Part shown: positions 27,805-36,060 of the stretch, in pieces
Numbering within the stretch: position 1 is the stretch's first letter
Layout of the letters: each line of letters begins with the position of its first letter
Assembly (NCBI RefSeq): GCF_016124105.1
Contig: NZ_JADGMQ010000007.1
Location: 140,419-204,418 of the forward strand
Direction: 5' to 3'
Source of the DNA: Aquamicrobium zhengzhouense
GTDB lineage: Bacteria > Pseudomonadota > Alphaproteobacteria > Rhizobiales > Rhizobiaceae
DNA length: 64,000 nt
Position numbers and translations under genes: made by a program
The notes under the pieces: model-generated
Told to the model about the DNA's origin: nothing
The model's database searches: none
What the model saw: the letters and a program-made list of their open reading frames with translations, nothing else

Positions 27805-28305
27805 ATGGGTCTTATGGGTCACCACTTCGACATCGTGGACCAGTCCACCTTTCGCAATGGCATGTCGCGGCTCGGCGCGGCAGTCAGCGTCGTCACGACG
27901 CGTTCCGCGAACCAGCGCTATGGCTTCACCGCTTCGGCAGTGTGCAGCGTGAGCGATACGCCGCCGACGTTGCTCGTGTGCATCAATCGTTCCAGCTCGT
28001 GCTTCCCTGCCTTCGCAAACGCGCGTCATTTCTGCGTCAATACGCTGATGCCGGGTCAGGAGGACCTCTCAAGACATTTCGGTGGCAAGACGCCGATGGA
28101 AGAGCGTTTCGATTACGGCGACTGGACGGAAGGCCTCAATGGCGTCCCATTCCTCTCAACGGCTTCCGTGAGTTTCGAATGCGAACTGACGAATGCCGTG
28201 GATGAAGCGACACATCGCATCCTCTTTGGCCGGGTGATGAGAATTCGGGAAAACGAAGAGCAGGCGACGCTGCTCTATTGCTCTCGCCGTTATCTCAACG
28301 GTTAG
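27805..28305 (+). CDS. Flavin reductase (HpaC/DIM6-NTAB family)
   Basis: This 166-residue protein has the flavin-reductase-like split-barrel fold. Landmarks are SAVCSVSDTPPTLLVCINRSS (FMN-binding region) and HFCVNTL. Such enzymes supply reduced FMN or FAD to a partner oxygenase. AAGGGG precedes the start. It lies 72 bases after mesD on the same strand, without a visible terminator, so it is probably the third gene of the riboswitch operon. A reduced-flavin supply would fit the oxygen requirement reported for the MesX/MesD system. Confidence 0.85.
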   Translation: MGLMGHHFDIVDQSTFRNGMSRLGAAVSVVTTRSANQRYGFTASAVCSVSDTPPTLLVCINRSSSCFPAFANARHFCVNTLMPGQEDLSRHFGGKTPMEERFDYGDWTEGLNGVPFLSTASVSFECELTNAVDEATHRILFGRVMRIRENEEQATLLYCSRRYLNG

Positions 28306-28318
28306 GTTGCCTGCTTCT

Positions 28319-28606
28319 TCATCGATCAGGCACGCCCCATTGAGCCTTGGCGTCCCCACCGTTCGCTACAGCAAGGAGCATCAGGCGCAATTGCTGCACG
28401 GATGGATGCAGCGACATCATCGAGCGGTCAATGACCTCGATCTGCCGGCGCGCAGCCGCCTCCAGACAGGCTTCGGATTGTGCCGAGATGAGCCAGTCGG
28501 CGAATACTTCCTCGGGCGGCGGCAGGGGGGAAGTAGTCGCCATCTTTGCGCTATCGCGACCTCGTCTTCCCACCGTGCGCAAACCATCGCGTGGAGGAAC
28601 AGTCAT
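28319..28606 (-). CDS. Small protein of 95 residues coupled to gbcB
   Basis: The ATG of this ORF overlaps the gbcB stop (ATGA on the minus strand) and has GAGGTGG upstream, so coupled translation is likely. The 95-residue product starts with a basic, proline-containing tail and then has two amphipathic helices (PEEVFADWLISAQSEACLEA and SVQQLRLMLLAVA). I do not recognise a family. It would be the third gene of the B12-riboswitch-controlled Rieske operon and ends 13 bases from the convergent flavin reductase gene. Confidence 0.5.
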   Translation of the reverse strand: MTVPPRDGLRTVGRRGRDSAKMATTSPLPPPEEVFADWLISAQSEACLEAAARRQIEVIDRSMMSLHPSVQQLRLMLLAVANGGDAKAQWGVPDR

Positions 28607-29709
28607 GCGTCCACCTCGACCGGAGACAAGGGCCGGGAGCAGCAGGCGAGCACGTAGCCAGCTGAGATGTCCTGCTGGCTGATGCCGCCATTGTGACGCA
28701 TATCCACATTCCCGGAACGCTTCAAAACCCTGCACGTACCGCAAATGCCGGACTGGCATGCGGAAGGAATTCTCACACCTGCATGACGCGCAGCTTCCAA
28801 GATCGTCTGGCCTGGCAGGCAATCCGCATCCTTGCCAGCGCCGAGGAATGTGACCGTAAGTCCGGACGAAGTTCGTTCGACGCCACTTTCCTCGACTTCC
28901 TTTTGTATTGGCTCAGCAAAGGAGGAAGCGCCAAAACTCTCCTGGTGGAAACGCCCCATATCAAATCCTTCCGACCTGACAATCGAGCTTACTGCGGCCA
29001 TGAACGGTTCGGGGCCGCAGCAGAATATCTCCCGGCTCATGAAGTCGGGGGCGAAGAGAGCGAATTTGTGTCGATCGATGCGGCCCGTAATTCCGCCCCA
29101 AGGCGACGCCCTCGATCGTATTTCAGGTAAGAGGCAAAGCGTTAGGTTCGGCATGCGGCAGGCTAGCATTTCGAGCTCCTCGCGGAAGATAAAGTCTTCC
29201 GGCCGCCGTGACGAGTTCACGAAAGTAACGTCTGCGGCGGGATCGCAATCGGACAGCCAGCGCAGCATGGACATCATCGGCGTGATGCCGGACCCGGCGG
29301 ATATGAAGAGATATTTCTTTGCCGGATGCCGCATCAGCGTGAAATGACCGTTCGGCCCGTAGGCGCGAATGCGCGAACCGGGCCGAATGCTCTCGAACAT
29401 CCAGCGCGTCCCGATCGAGTTCGGCTGCGCCTTGACAGTGATCGAGATGGAGTAGGGACGCGACGGCGATGACGAGACCGTATATGTCCGGTGCAAATCG
29501 CCGTCCTTTGCGCGCAATTCGACGGTTATGAACTGGCCGGGCAGGTAGCGGAACCACCCGCCGTTCTCGACCACAAAGGTGAAGGTCTTCACATGCGGTG
29601 CCTCATCGACAACGCTGGTGCAGACCAGCATCTGGCGGGTGGCGTTCCACGGTTTGATCTCGTCTAATGGAAGCGGGACTGGCACCGTACCTGTCATCAT
29701 CAGCGACAT
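28603..29709 (-). CDS. gbcB: Rieske-oxygenase reductase, GbcB-like
   Basis: This is a 368-residue iron-sulfur flavoprotein reductase. The FAD domain shows RTYTVSSSPSRP near residues 74-85, the NAD(P)H domain GSGITPMMSMLRW near 137-149, and the C-terminal plant-type 2Fe-2S domain CQSGICGTC plus a later Cys. It passes electrons from NADH to the Rieske oxygenase encoded 14 bases upstream. Domain order and length match GbcB, the reductase of glycine betaine monooxygenase (about 366 residues). Stachydrine or carnitine oxygenase reductases have the same layout, so the substrate is inferred. Confidence 0.82.
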   Translation of the reverse strand: MSLMMTGTVPVPLPLDEIKPWNATRQMLVCTSVVDEAPHVKTFTFVVENGGWFRYLPGQFITVELRAKDGDLHRTYTVSSSPSRPYSISITVKAQPNSIGTRWMFESIRPGSRIRAYGPNGHFTLMRHPAKKYLFISAGSGITPMMSMLRWLSDCDPAADVTFVNSSRRPEDFIFREELEMLACRMPNLTLCLLPEIRSRASPWGGITGRIDRHKFALFAPDFMSREIFCCGPEPFMAAVSSIVRSEGFDMGRFHQESFGASSFAEPIQKEVEESGVERTSSGLTVTFLGAGKDADCLPGQTILEAARHAGVRIPSACQSGICGTCRVLKRSGNVDMRHNGGISQQDISAGYVLACCSRPLSPVEVDA

Positions 29710-29723
29710 GGCATTCGCTCCGT

Positions 29724-30971
29724 TCAGGCGACAGATCGCAGGGCCGGCCGGCCGCGGTCAGACAAGCGTTTTTCCATGAAACCAGCGTACCAGTCGATGA
29801 ACTGCATCACGCCCCCTTCATGTATCGGCGAATAAGGGCCTGGTTCGTAGGCCGGCGACTGGATGCCTCTCGCATTGTCCTCAACGATCCTGCGATCCTG
29901 ATCGTTGGTCTCGGTCCAAACATGAATCAGTTCTTCGAGACGATAGTCGATGCCCTCCACCGCATCCTTGTGCACCAGCCATTTTGTGGTGACGGCGGTC
30001 TCTGTAGCGCTGAGCGGCAGGACGCGGAACGTAACGGCGTGATCCGACAGAACATGGTTCCATGTCGTCGGATAGTGATAAAGCAACAGCGAGCCGATGC
30101 GGTCCATGTTGACGTTGTCCGATAGCCGTATCTGCACGGCCTTGCGGCCCGAGATCGTGTAGCTGATCGCATCCCGCAGGAGTGGCACACGCGTAGCCCG
30201 ATACTGCCCGTTCTCGTCCATCGTGAATGCACTCGGCAGGCCCGCGGCCTCGCATTTTTGCCAATGCGCTGCGATTTCAGGATCGTCCTGCGCGCCGGAT
30301 ACGCCCGTGACGTTCGGCGCTTCGGGGAAGGTCTTGCAGAGCTCTGGATGGTTCCCCGCGCAGTGATAGCACTCGCGGTTGTTCTCCCAGACCAGTTTCC
30401 AGTTGCCCTTCTCGATGATCGTGGATTCGTAGGCGACCTTGGCATCGCGAAGACGGTGCGGCAGGAAGAACGGCTCCATTATTGCGCGGAATGGCGCGAA
30501 GTCCATCGGCTCTTCGGCCAGCGAAATGAAGATGTAACCACCAGCCGTCTCGCAAGCGACTGACTTCAGACCGAAAGCTGACGTATCGAACCCCTCGCCC
30601 ATCTGACGAGCGAATAGGAGCGAACCGTCCAGATCATAGGTCCACTGGTGGTAGGGGCAAACCAGTTTTGCGGCGGACCCCCTGTGCTCCAGGCATACCC
30701 GGCTGCCGCGATGGCGGCAGGAATTATGCATTGCGCGTATTGCACCGTCTTCTCCGCGCACAATGATGACCGAGTAGGCCCCGACCTGAACCGTGAAATA
30801 GTTTCCGGCGCTGGGAATTTCGCAGTCGTGACCCGCGAACAGCCAGTCCTTGTACCAGATTTGCTCCAGGTCCTGCTGATGGTACGCAGGGTCGATATAA
30901 AATGGCTGATCCAGGCTGTAGCCAGGCTTCCGGTTCCGGAGCCGCGATACCATTTCTTCGTGTATGTCCAT
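29724..30971 (-). CDS. gbcA: Rieske oxygenase, glycine betaine monooxygenase GbcA-like
   Basis: This is a 415-residue Rieske non-heme iron oxygenase alpha subunit. The Rieske cluster ligands are C85, H87, C105 and H108 (SCRHRGS and CPYHQW). The mononuclear iron motif NNRECYHCAGNHPEL gives H203 and H208. I start at the ATG of MDIHEE, which follows GAGGAC; 21 further codons are open upstream. The family enzyme removes a methyl group from glycine betaine with O2, giving dimethylglycine and formaldehyde. It is the first gene after a minus-strand cobalamin riboswitch. A related quaternary amine (stachydrine, carnitine) is the main alternative substrate. Confidence 0.82.
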   Translation of the reverse strand: MDIHEEMVSRLRNRKPGYSLDQPFYIDPAYHQQDLEQIWYKDWLFAGHDCEIPSAGNYFTVQVGAYSVIIVRGEDGAIRAMHNSCRHRGSRVCLEHRGSAAKLVCPYHQWTYDLDGSLLFARQMGEGFDTSAFGLKSVACETAGGYIFISLAEEPMDFAPFRAIMEPFFLPHRLRDAKVAYESTIIEKGNWKLVWENNRECYHCAGNHPELCKTFPEAPNVTGVSGAQDDPEIAAHWQKCEAAGLPSAFTMDENGQYRATRVPLLRDAISYTISGRKAVQIRLSDNVNMDRIGSLLLYHYPTTWNHVLSDHAVTFRVLPLSATETAVTTKWLVHKDAVEGIDYRLEELIHVWTETNDQDRRIVEDNARGIQSPAYEPGPYSPIHEGGVMQFIDWYAGFMEKRLSDRGRPALRSVA

Positions 30972-31099
30972 GTCCGTCCTCGCATTCCAACAAGGACTGA
31001 ACTGGTGGCTGGGGTGGAGGAGTTGGACCGGCACGCGTCAACAGACGCCGCCCGAGCGCTCTGCCACTTGACCGCCCACCGCGATCAGTCGTTTCAGAT

Positions 31100-31286
31100 G
31101 TCCGAGGCTGGTTTCCGGGCTCCGAAGCTGGCCTTGTTGGCCTCCCCAACACCTTCCCAGGCTTGCGCCAAGTGGTGTCACGTCAGGTCTCTCGCTTCGC
31201 TACCGTTGCGGGGGCAGCGCCGGCTTTCCTCTGTCGAGGGCACCGGCTTCCCAATTCTCCTCCCGACTGTTCGGCGGAAGGCACCT
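31100..31286 (-). ncRNA. Second cobalamin riboswitch, upstream of gbcAB
   Basis: Read on the minus strand, the conserved cobalamin-aptamer blocks occur in order: GGTGCC (31285-31280), GGGAAGCCGGTG (about 31253-31242), GCTGCCCCCGCAAC then GGTAGCGAAGCG (about 31217-31192), ACCACTTGG near 31173, CCTGGGAAGG near 31160, and the closing GAGCCCGGAAACC (31122-31110). Only gbcA lies downstream in this direction, about 130 bases away. A GCGTC/GACGC hairpin at 31035-31048 may belong to the expression platform. Some junctions differ from the consensus, so the fold should be checked. Confidence 0.88.
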
Positions 31287-31329
31287 TGAACATGCTCATC
31301 AGATCACACGTTCAATCGCTTGGTGAGCG

Positions 31330-31362
31330 AGAAAGCGACATGCCACGCTCAAGAAAGCGACA
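31330..31362. promoter_or_regulatory. Direct repeat between gbcA and the ABC operon
   Basis: AGAAAGCGACA occurs at 31330-31340 and again at 31352-31362, exactly 22 bases (two helical turns) apart. It lies just upstream of the gbcA riboswitch and 140 bases upstream of the ABC operon, so a regulator bound here could serve either. The rest of the 30,972-31,502 gap not covered by the riboswitch shows no gene. Confidence 0.35.
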
Positions 31363-31502
31363 GATACAACGTCTCTGCCAGAACGCTGATCGCCCCTAAT
31401 TGGCATCGTCGCTCCCGCGCCCCCACCACTGTCAGCAGCTTGTCACCGGGCCGTCATGTAGGCGCGATAGATCGCGGCGATATCGAAGACACCTGGATAC
31501 AA

Positions 31503-32585
31503 ATGTCTGGCACCGTCACACAAACGACAACCGTCGCGACCCGTGGGCTGCATCTTTCTTTCGGGAAGACGCCGATCCTGCGTGGGATAGACATTTCACT
31601 CAGCGCCGGGGAAACGCTGGCGCTGCTTGGGCCGTCAGGGTGCGGGAAGACGACGCTCCTGCGCCTGATCGCGGGCCTCCTGTCACCCACTTCGGGCGAG
31701 GTCTGGAGCGACGGGCGCATGGTTGCAGGACCGGGCGTTTTCGTTCCACCGGAAAAGCGCGGTCTTGGCATGGTCTTCCAGGATTATGCGCTGTGGCCGC
31801 ATATGACGGTTGCGGAGAACGTTGCTTTTCCGTTGGAACTCGCCGGCGTTTCAAAGCCGGATCGGGCCCGACGGACCAGGGAAGCTCTTGACCGGGTGGG
31901 GCTTGCCGGGTTGGCGGATCGCAGTCCCGACGCGCTATCGGGCGGCCAGCAGCAACGCGTTGCCATAGCCCGCGCCATTGTCGGAGAGCCGAAGATTGTT
32001 CTTTTCGACGAGCCTCTCTCGAACCTCGACCGCGAATTGCGGGAAACCATGGTCGATGAACTCGGCTCATTGATCCGCGGACTGGGTCTCACAGCAGTCT
32101 ACGTCACTCATGACCAGTCAGAGGCTCTGACATTGGCCGACCATGTGGCGGTCATGGATAGCGGCATGGTCGCGCAGCTCGCCGCACCCCACACGCTGGT
32201 TGAACAGCCCGCAACTGCCAAGGTCGCGGAGTTCCTGCGCCTTGGCTCGGTCCTGCCTTTGACCCGTCAGGGTGAAGATTGGCTTCTGGGCGGCGTTTCC
32301 CTTGGTCCAATCAAGGGGCCGGAATCTGATGCGGCGGAATTGCTTTTGACGCCACGCGCAATGCGCATCGTCGATGCAGGCGATGCACCGCTTACCGGGG
32401 AAGTGTCTGCGGTCCACTATCGAGACGCTGCCTATGCCGTAGCCGTCCGGCTCAACAACAAGGACGGACATTCCGTTCAGCTTTCAAGCAAAATCCGACC
32501 GCGCATTGGGGAGCGCCTCGGGTTGGAGATCATTTCCGATCGCCTCCACTGGTTCCCTGCACGGGCTCAGGCCCTGACTTCTTGA
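31503..32585 (+). CDS. ABC importer ATPase, FbpC/PotA type
   Basis: This 360-residue ATPase has Walker A GPSGCGKTT near residues 42-50, the signature [15 protein letters not shown] near 140-154, and Walker B IVLFDEPLSNLD. It ends in a TOBE-like C-terminal region. I start at MSGTVT, where the family alignment begins; the frame is open 61 codons upstream but reads as non-coding there. The operon continues with a binding protein and a double permease, the arrangement of ferric-iron and hexose-phosphate (FbpABC/AfuABC) importers. Confidence 0.85.
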   Translation: MSGTVTQTTTVATRGLHLSFGKTPILRGIDISLSAGETLALLGPSGCGKTTLLRLIAGLLSPTSGEVWSDGRMVAGPGVFVPPEKRGLGMVFQDYALWPHMTVAENVAFPLELAGVSKPDRARRTREALDRVGLAGLADRSPDALSGGQQQRVAIARAIVGEPKIVLFDEPLSNLDRELRETMVDELGSLIRGLGLTAVYVTHDQSEALTLADHVAVMDSGMVAQLAAPHTLVEQPATAKVAEFLRLGSVLPLTRQGEDWLLGGVSLGPIKGPESDAAELLLTPRAMRIVDAGDAPLTGEVSAVHYRDAAYAVAVRLNNKDGHSVQLSSKIRPRIGERLGLEIISDRLHWFPARAQALTS

Positions 32586-32593
32586 GGTATAAT

Positions 32594-33547
32594 ATGTTGA
32601 AGTCCGTCTTCCGGGTTGCTTTCTGTGCCGCAGCTCTTGTTTCTGCAAGCGCTGCCAGCGCCGAAGTCACTGTCTACACCGCTGGCCCGGCGGCTTTGAT
32701 CGAGAAGCTTGCCGCGGGCTTCACGGCTGAAACCGGCATCAAGGTCAATTTCTTCCAGGCCACGACCGGCAAAGTCATGGCGCGTATCGAGGCCGAAGCT
32801 GCGAACCCGGTCGTTGACGTCCTGATCTCCGCTTCATGGGACACAGCCACCGATTTTGCCAAGCGTGACTGGCTTCTTCCTTACGCCAGCCCGAACGCGG
32901 ATAAGGTGCCGGACTTCCTCAAGACCGACACGGCTGTTGCGCAGGGCGTGTCGGCTCTCGCAATCGCGTGGAACCCGTCCTCGGGCACCCCGAAACCGTC
33001 AGAATGGTCCGATCTTGCAAAGCCGGAATACAAGGATCTGGTAAACCTGCCTGATCCGGCGCAGTCCGGGGCGACCTTTGAGCTGGTCGCGGCGCTTTCA
33101 GCCTCACAAGGCTGGGCCCTGTTTGACAGCCTCTCCGCCAACGGCGCGATCGTCGCCGGCGCCAATGCTGAGGCCCTGAACCCGGTCCTGCAGGGTGCAA
33201 AAGCAGCCGTTTTCGGCGCGGTCGACTACATCTCATTTAACGGCAAGGCCAAGGGAGAGAACATTGAGGTCATCTTCCCCGCATCAGGCACTGTCATCGC
33301 GCCGCGACCGGTCATGATCCTCAACTGGTCCAAGAAGCAGGACGAGGCGAAGAAGTTCGTTGACTACGTGCTGTCAGACGACGGGCAGGCTATCGTGGCA
33401 TCACAGAACTTGATGCCGGCTCGCGCCGACATCAAGGCAGAGCGTCCGCTGATTGCTGACCTCAAGATCCTACCCGTCGATGCGGAAGCCGTTTATGGCA
33501 AGCGCGCCGAGACCCTGGCGGACTTCGCGAAGATTTTCGCAAAGTAA
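32594..33547 (+). CDS. ABC substrate-binding protein, FbpA/AfuA-like
   Basis: This 317-residue periplasmic protein has a signal peptide ending at ASA-E and a mature start (VTVYTAGPAALIEKLAAGF) typical of the ferric-iron/thiamine/AEP-binding family. ATG 32594 has TTGAGGT upstream. The tandem tyrosines used by FbpA proteins to bind iron are not evident; the comparable region reads GAVDYISFNG. AfuA relatives bind sugar phosphates, so iron should not be assumed. It is the second gene of a three-gene importer operon. Confidence 0.82.
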   Translation: MLKSVFRVAFCAAALVSASAASAEVTVYTAGPAALIEKLAAGFTAETGIKVNFFQATTGKVMARIEAEAANPVVDVLISASWDTATDFAKRDWLLPYASPNADKVPDFLKTDTAVAQGVSALAIAWNPSSGTPKPSEWSDLAKPEYKDLVNLPDPAQSGATFELVAALSASQGWALFDSLSANGAIVAGANAEALNPVLQGAKAAVFGAVDYISFNGKAKGENIEVIFPASGTVIAPRPVMILNWSKKQDEAKKFVDYVLSDDGQAIVASQNLMPARADIKAERPLIADLKILPVDAEAVYGKRAETLADFAKIFAK

Positions 33548-33561
33548 AGGAAGGTCTGGAC

Positions 33562-35241
33562 GTGGCACGCCTGCGCGGGGGGCTGAACCCCGTAACAATC
33601 GTGGCGATGACGGGGCTTGTCTTCGTCGTCGTCATACCCTTTGTATTCATTGTAGCGCAGGCGATTTTTCCGCATCTTGGGCGCGGCTCTCTGGCCGCGC
33701 CATTCTCCGCAATGGTCGGGGCTCTGTCAGACCCGAGGCTGATCGGAATGACCATGAACACGCTCCTGTTGGGAGCGCTCGTCGTGGGCCTTTCGGCCTT
33801 GATCGCCGTCCCGCTGGCAGTCCTTCGCGGCTTGTTCAGGGTGCCACTGGCGGTGCTCTGGGACGTGCTTTTTCTCATCCCTTTCATGATCCCGCCTTAC
33901 ATCGCGACACTAGGGTGGATCATGACCCTGCAGCCGCGTGGCTATCTCACTCAGCTTTTTGGCGTTGATCTCGCGACCTTCCTGTTCTCGGTCCCGGGGA
34001 TCGCCTTCGTCATGTCCCTCAACACGTTTCCCGTCGTCTATTTTGCGGTATCACGGACAATCGAGACGGTGGGCTCGCGCTACGCCGATGTCGGGCGCGT
34101 GTTTGGAGCGAGCCCTGCGAAGGCGTTCTGGCGCATAACGCTTCCTCTGGCGACGCCAGGTCTTGTCGCCAGCCTCCTCCTTGTCTTTGCCATGGCTATC
34201 GAAGAGTACGGCACACCTGCAGCGCTGGGAACGCGAGCCGGCTTTGAGGTTCTCGTCACGGCAATCGACTTGCGCGTCTCTGACTGGCCGATCGACCTTC
34301 CCGGGGCGGCGATCCTGTCGCTGGTTCTCGTTATCCTCTCATTCGCAGCTTTCCTGCTGCAACGATGGATTCTGACCCGCAGATCGTACCAGACGACGAC
34401 TGGCAAGCCACAGGCAGGCGCAAGGCGCGAACTTGGCCGCTGGCGCTATCCCGTCATTGCGCTCTTTGCCCTGGTTGCATTCGTTGCAGCAGCTATTCCC
34501 ATCCTCGCCATTCTCGCAACCGCCTTGTCCCGAACGATTTCGGGTGGTCTGTCGCTCGCGAATCTGGGTCTCGACAATTTCGCTGCGATCCTCGGTGATA
34601 CATCGGGCGCTCTGCGCGCTCTGGGCACAAGCTTGGGGCTTGGCATTGCAGCCGCCATCACGACGGGGTTCCTCGGTGCGCTGTCGGCCTACACAATCGT
34701 GAAGACCAAGGTGCGGGGGCGCGGATTGCTGGATGTTCTGACGATCCTGCCGAATGCATTGCCGGGCATCGTCGTCGCGGTCGGTCTGATCCTTGCCTGG
34801 AATCAGCCCTGGCTTCCGATCACCCCCTACAACACGACCCTCATCCTGCTTCTTGCCTATTGCTGTATCCTGTTGCCGCAGCCTGTCCGTTATGCAACCG
34901 CAGCCTTCCACCAGATTGGTGATAATCTTGAGGCGGCAGCCCGCGTCGCTGGTGCAAGCCCGCTGATCGTTTTCCGACGGATCATGCTACCGCTGATCAT
35001 GCCTGGAATGATCGCCTCGATGCTGCTTGTTTTCGCCGTTGCAACACGCGAACTCGTTGCCTCGATCGTAATTGCGCCAGTCGGCGTCTCAACGATCTCA
35101 ACCTATATCTGGCGACAGTTCGAACAAGGATCCGTGGGGCAGGGAATGGCGATGGCATTCCTCACGATCCTCATTTCGACCGCGTTCCCTCTGATGGTGT
35201 TGCAGCTCATGCGCCGTCGCAAAGGCTCGCCGATGCTCTGA
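33562..35241 (+). CDS. ABC importer double permease, FbpB/AfuB-like
   Basis: This 559-residue membrane protein fuses two permease domains, about twelve helices in all, as in FbpB and AfuB. The two EAA-like loops are near residues 165-190 (RYADVGRVFGASPAKAFW) and 450-475 (LEAAARVAGASPLIVFRR). Translation starts at a GTG with AAGGAAGG upstream. It completes the ATPase, binding protein, permease operon; the next genes belong to a separate aromatic cluster. Confidence 0.87.
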   Translation: MARLRGGLNPVTIVAMTGLVFVVVIPFVFIVAQAIFPHLGRGSLAAPFSAMVGALSDPRLIGMTMNTLLLGALVVGLSALIAVPLAVLRGLFRVPLAVLWDVLFLIPFMIPPYIATLGWIMTLQPRGYLTQLFGVDLATFLFSVPGIAFVMSLNTFPVVYFAVSRTIETVGSRYADVGRVFGASPAKAFWRITLPLATPGLVASLLLVFAMAIEEYGTPAALGTRAGFEVLVTAIDLRVSDWPIDLPGAAILSLVLVILSFAAFLLQRWILTRRSYQTTTGKPQAGARRELGRWRYPVIALFALVAFVAAAIPILAILATALSRTISGGLSLANLGLDNFAAILGDTSGALRALGTSLGLGIAAAITTGFLGALSAYTIVKTKVRGRGLLDVLTILPNALPGIVVAVGLILAWNQPWLPITPYNTTLILLLAYCCILLPQPVRYATAAFHQIGDNLEAAARVAGASPLIVFRRIMLPLIMPGMIASMLLVFAVATRELVASIVIAPVGVSTISTYIWRQFEQGSVGQGMAMAFLTILISTAFPLMVLQLMRRRKGSPML

Positions 35242-35609
35242 GGCTGGTGGGCGCGCCCGCATTCACCGCCCACTCGAGAACCAAAGGCAGCCCGGCCGAT
35301 GGCGCAGCCTGTCACGCAACGCAGGGCGGTCCTTCTTTCAAAAGCATCCGCCAATTTGCGGGGCCGGCATTTGGTGAAGCGGTTGTCCGACGGGTGTATG
35401 CTGCCTCTCGCCCAGCTGAGCTTCGGCGGCACCACCCAGCTGGCAAACTGATATGTGACCAGGTGGCGACATTACCATCTTTTGGAACATCGATTTTTTA
35501 TATTGATAATTTAACGCCGACGAACTAGACGGTGGCGTGTGGGGTGGAGTGCAGTTCAGACCGAGGTTCTGACGACTCCCATGGCTTGGCTAACCGTGTT
35601 GAGGAGAGA
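35242..35609. other. Gene-free stretch before tctB
   Basis: No convincing gene is seen. The last 150 bases are AT-richer (around 35,490-35,515, with TTATATTGATAATTTAA) and probably hold the promoter of the tctBA-mhpBC operon. Confidence 0.4.
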
Positions 35610-36058
35610 ATGGTGCTCAACATTCGCATGTCACAGGACATGCTGGCTGGCGTCATCTTCATGGCGATCGGTGCAGCGGCATATTGGTTCGGGTCCGATC
35701 TCGACACCGGAAACGCGGCGGATATGGGCGCAGGCTATGTCCCGCACGCTCTGGCCGGGATCATCTTTGGCATGGGCGCTTTCATGAGTCTGCGGTCCAT
35801 TTGGCTCTCCAGCCCCGCTGTCGGGTCTGTGAATTTGCGGCCCATCGTCTTCGTCCTCGCATCCTGCGCGGCCTTCGCTCTCCTGTTGATGAAGTCGGAT
35901 TCGTGCTCGCCAGCGCGATATCGGTTCTCATCTCGCTGTTTGGAATGCGGGGTGCCAGCCTTGTCTACGTGATCGGCATGGTCGTGATCCTGCCAATCGC
36001 TCTTGCCCTCGTCTTCATCGTCGGCCTCGGCCTTCCATTTGACCTGTGGTGGTTCTGA
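35610..36058 (+). pseudogene. tctB: Frameshifted tctB, tripartite tricarboxylate transporter small subunit
   Basis: The first about 92 codons, from ATG 35610 (ribosome site GAGGAG), read as a TctB protein up to FALLL, then run into an unrelated tail. The family's EVGFVLASAISVLISLFG segment and the remaining helices continue one frame over to a stop at 36058, 2 bases before tctA. The length of 449 bases becomes 150 codons if one base is restored near 35,888, for instance TTGATGAAG as TTGGATGAAG. Intact TctB proteins are about 150 residues with four helices. Either the gene is broken or the read lost one G. Confidence 0.8.
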
Positions 36059-36060
36059 GC

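Noticed and set aside
31320..31502. In-frame upstream extension of the FbpC-like ATPase
   Set aside because: The extension does not resemble the family, covers repeat-containing promoter DNA, and the normal N terminus begins at 31503.
35247..35528. Possible 93-residue gene before tctB
   Set aside because: No family resemblance, no ribosome site, ends in AT-rich promoter-like DNA.
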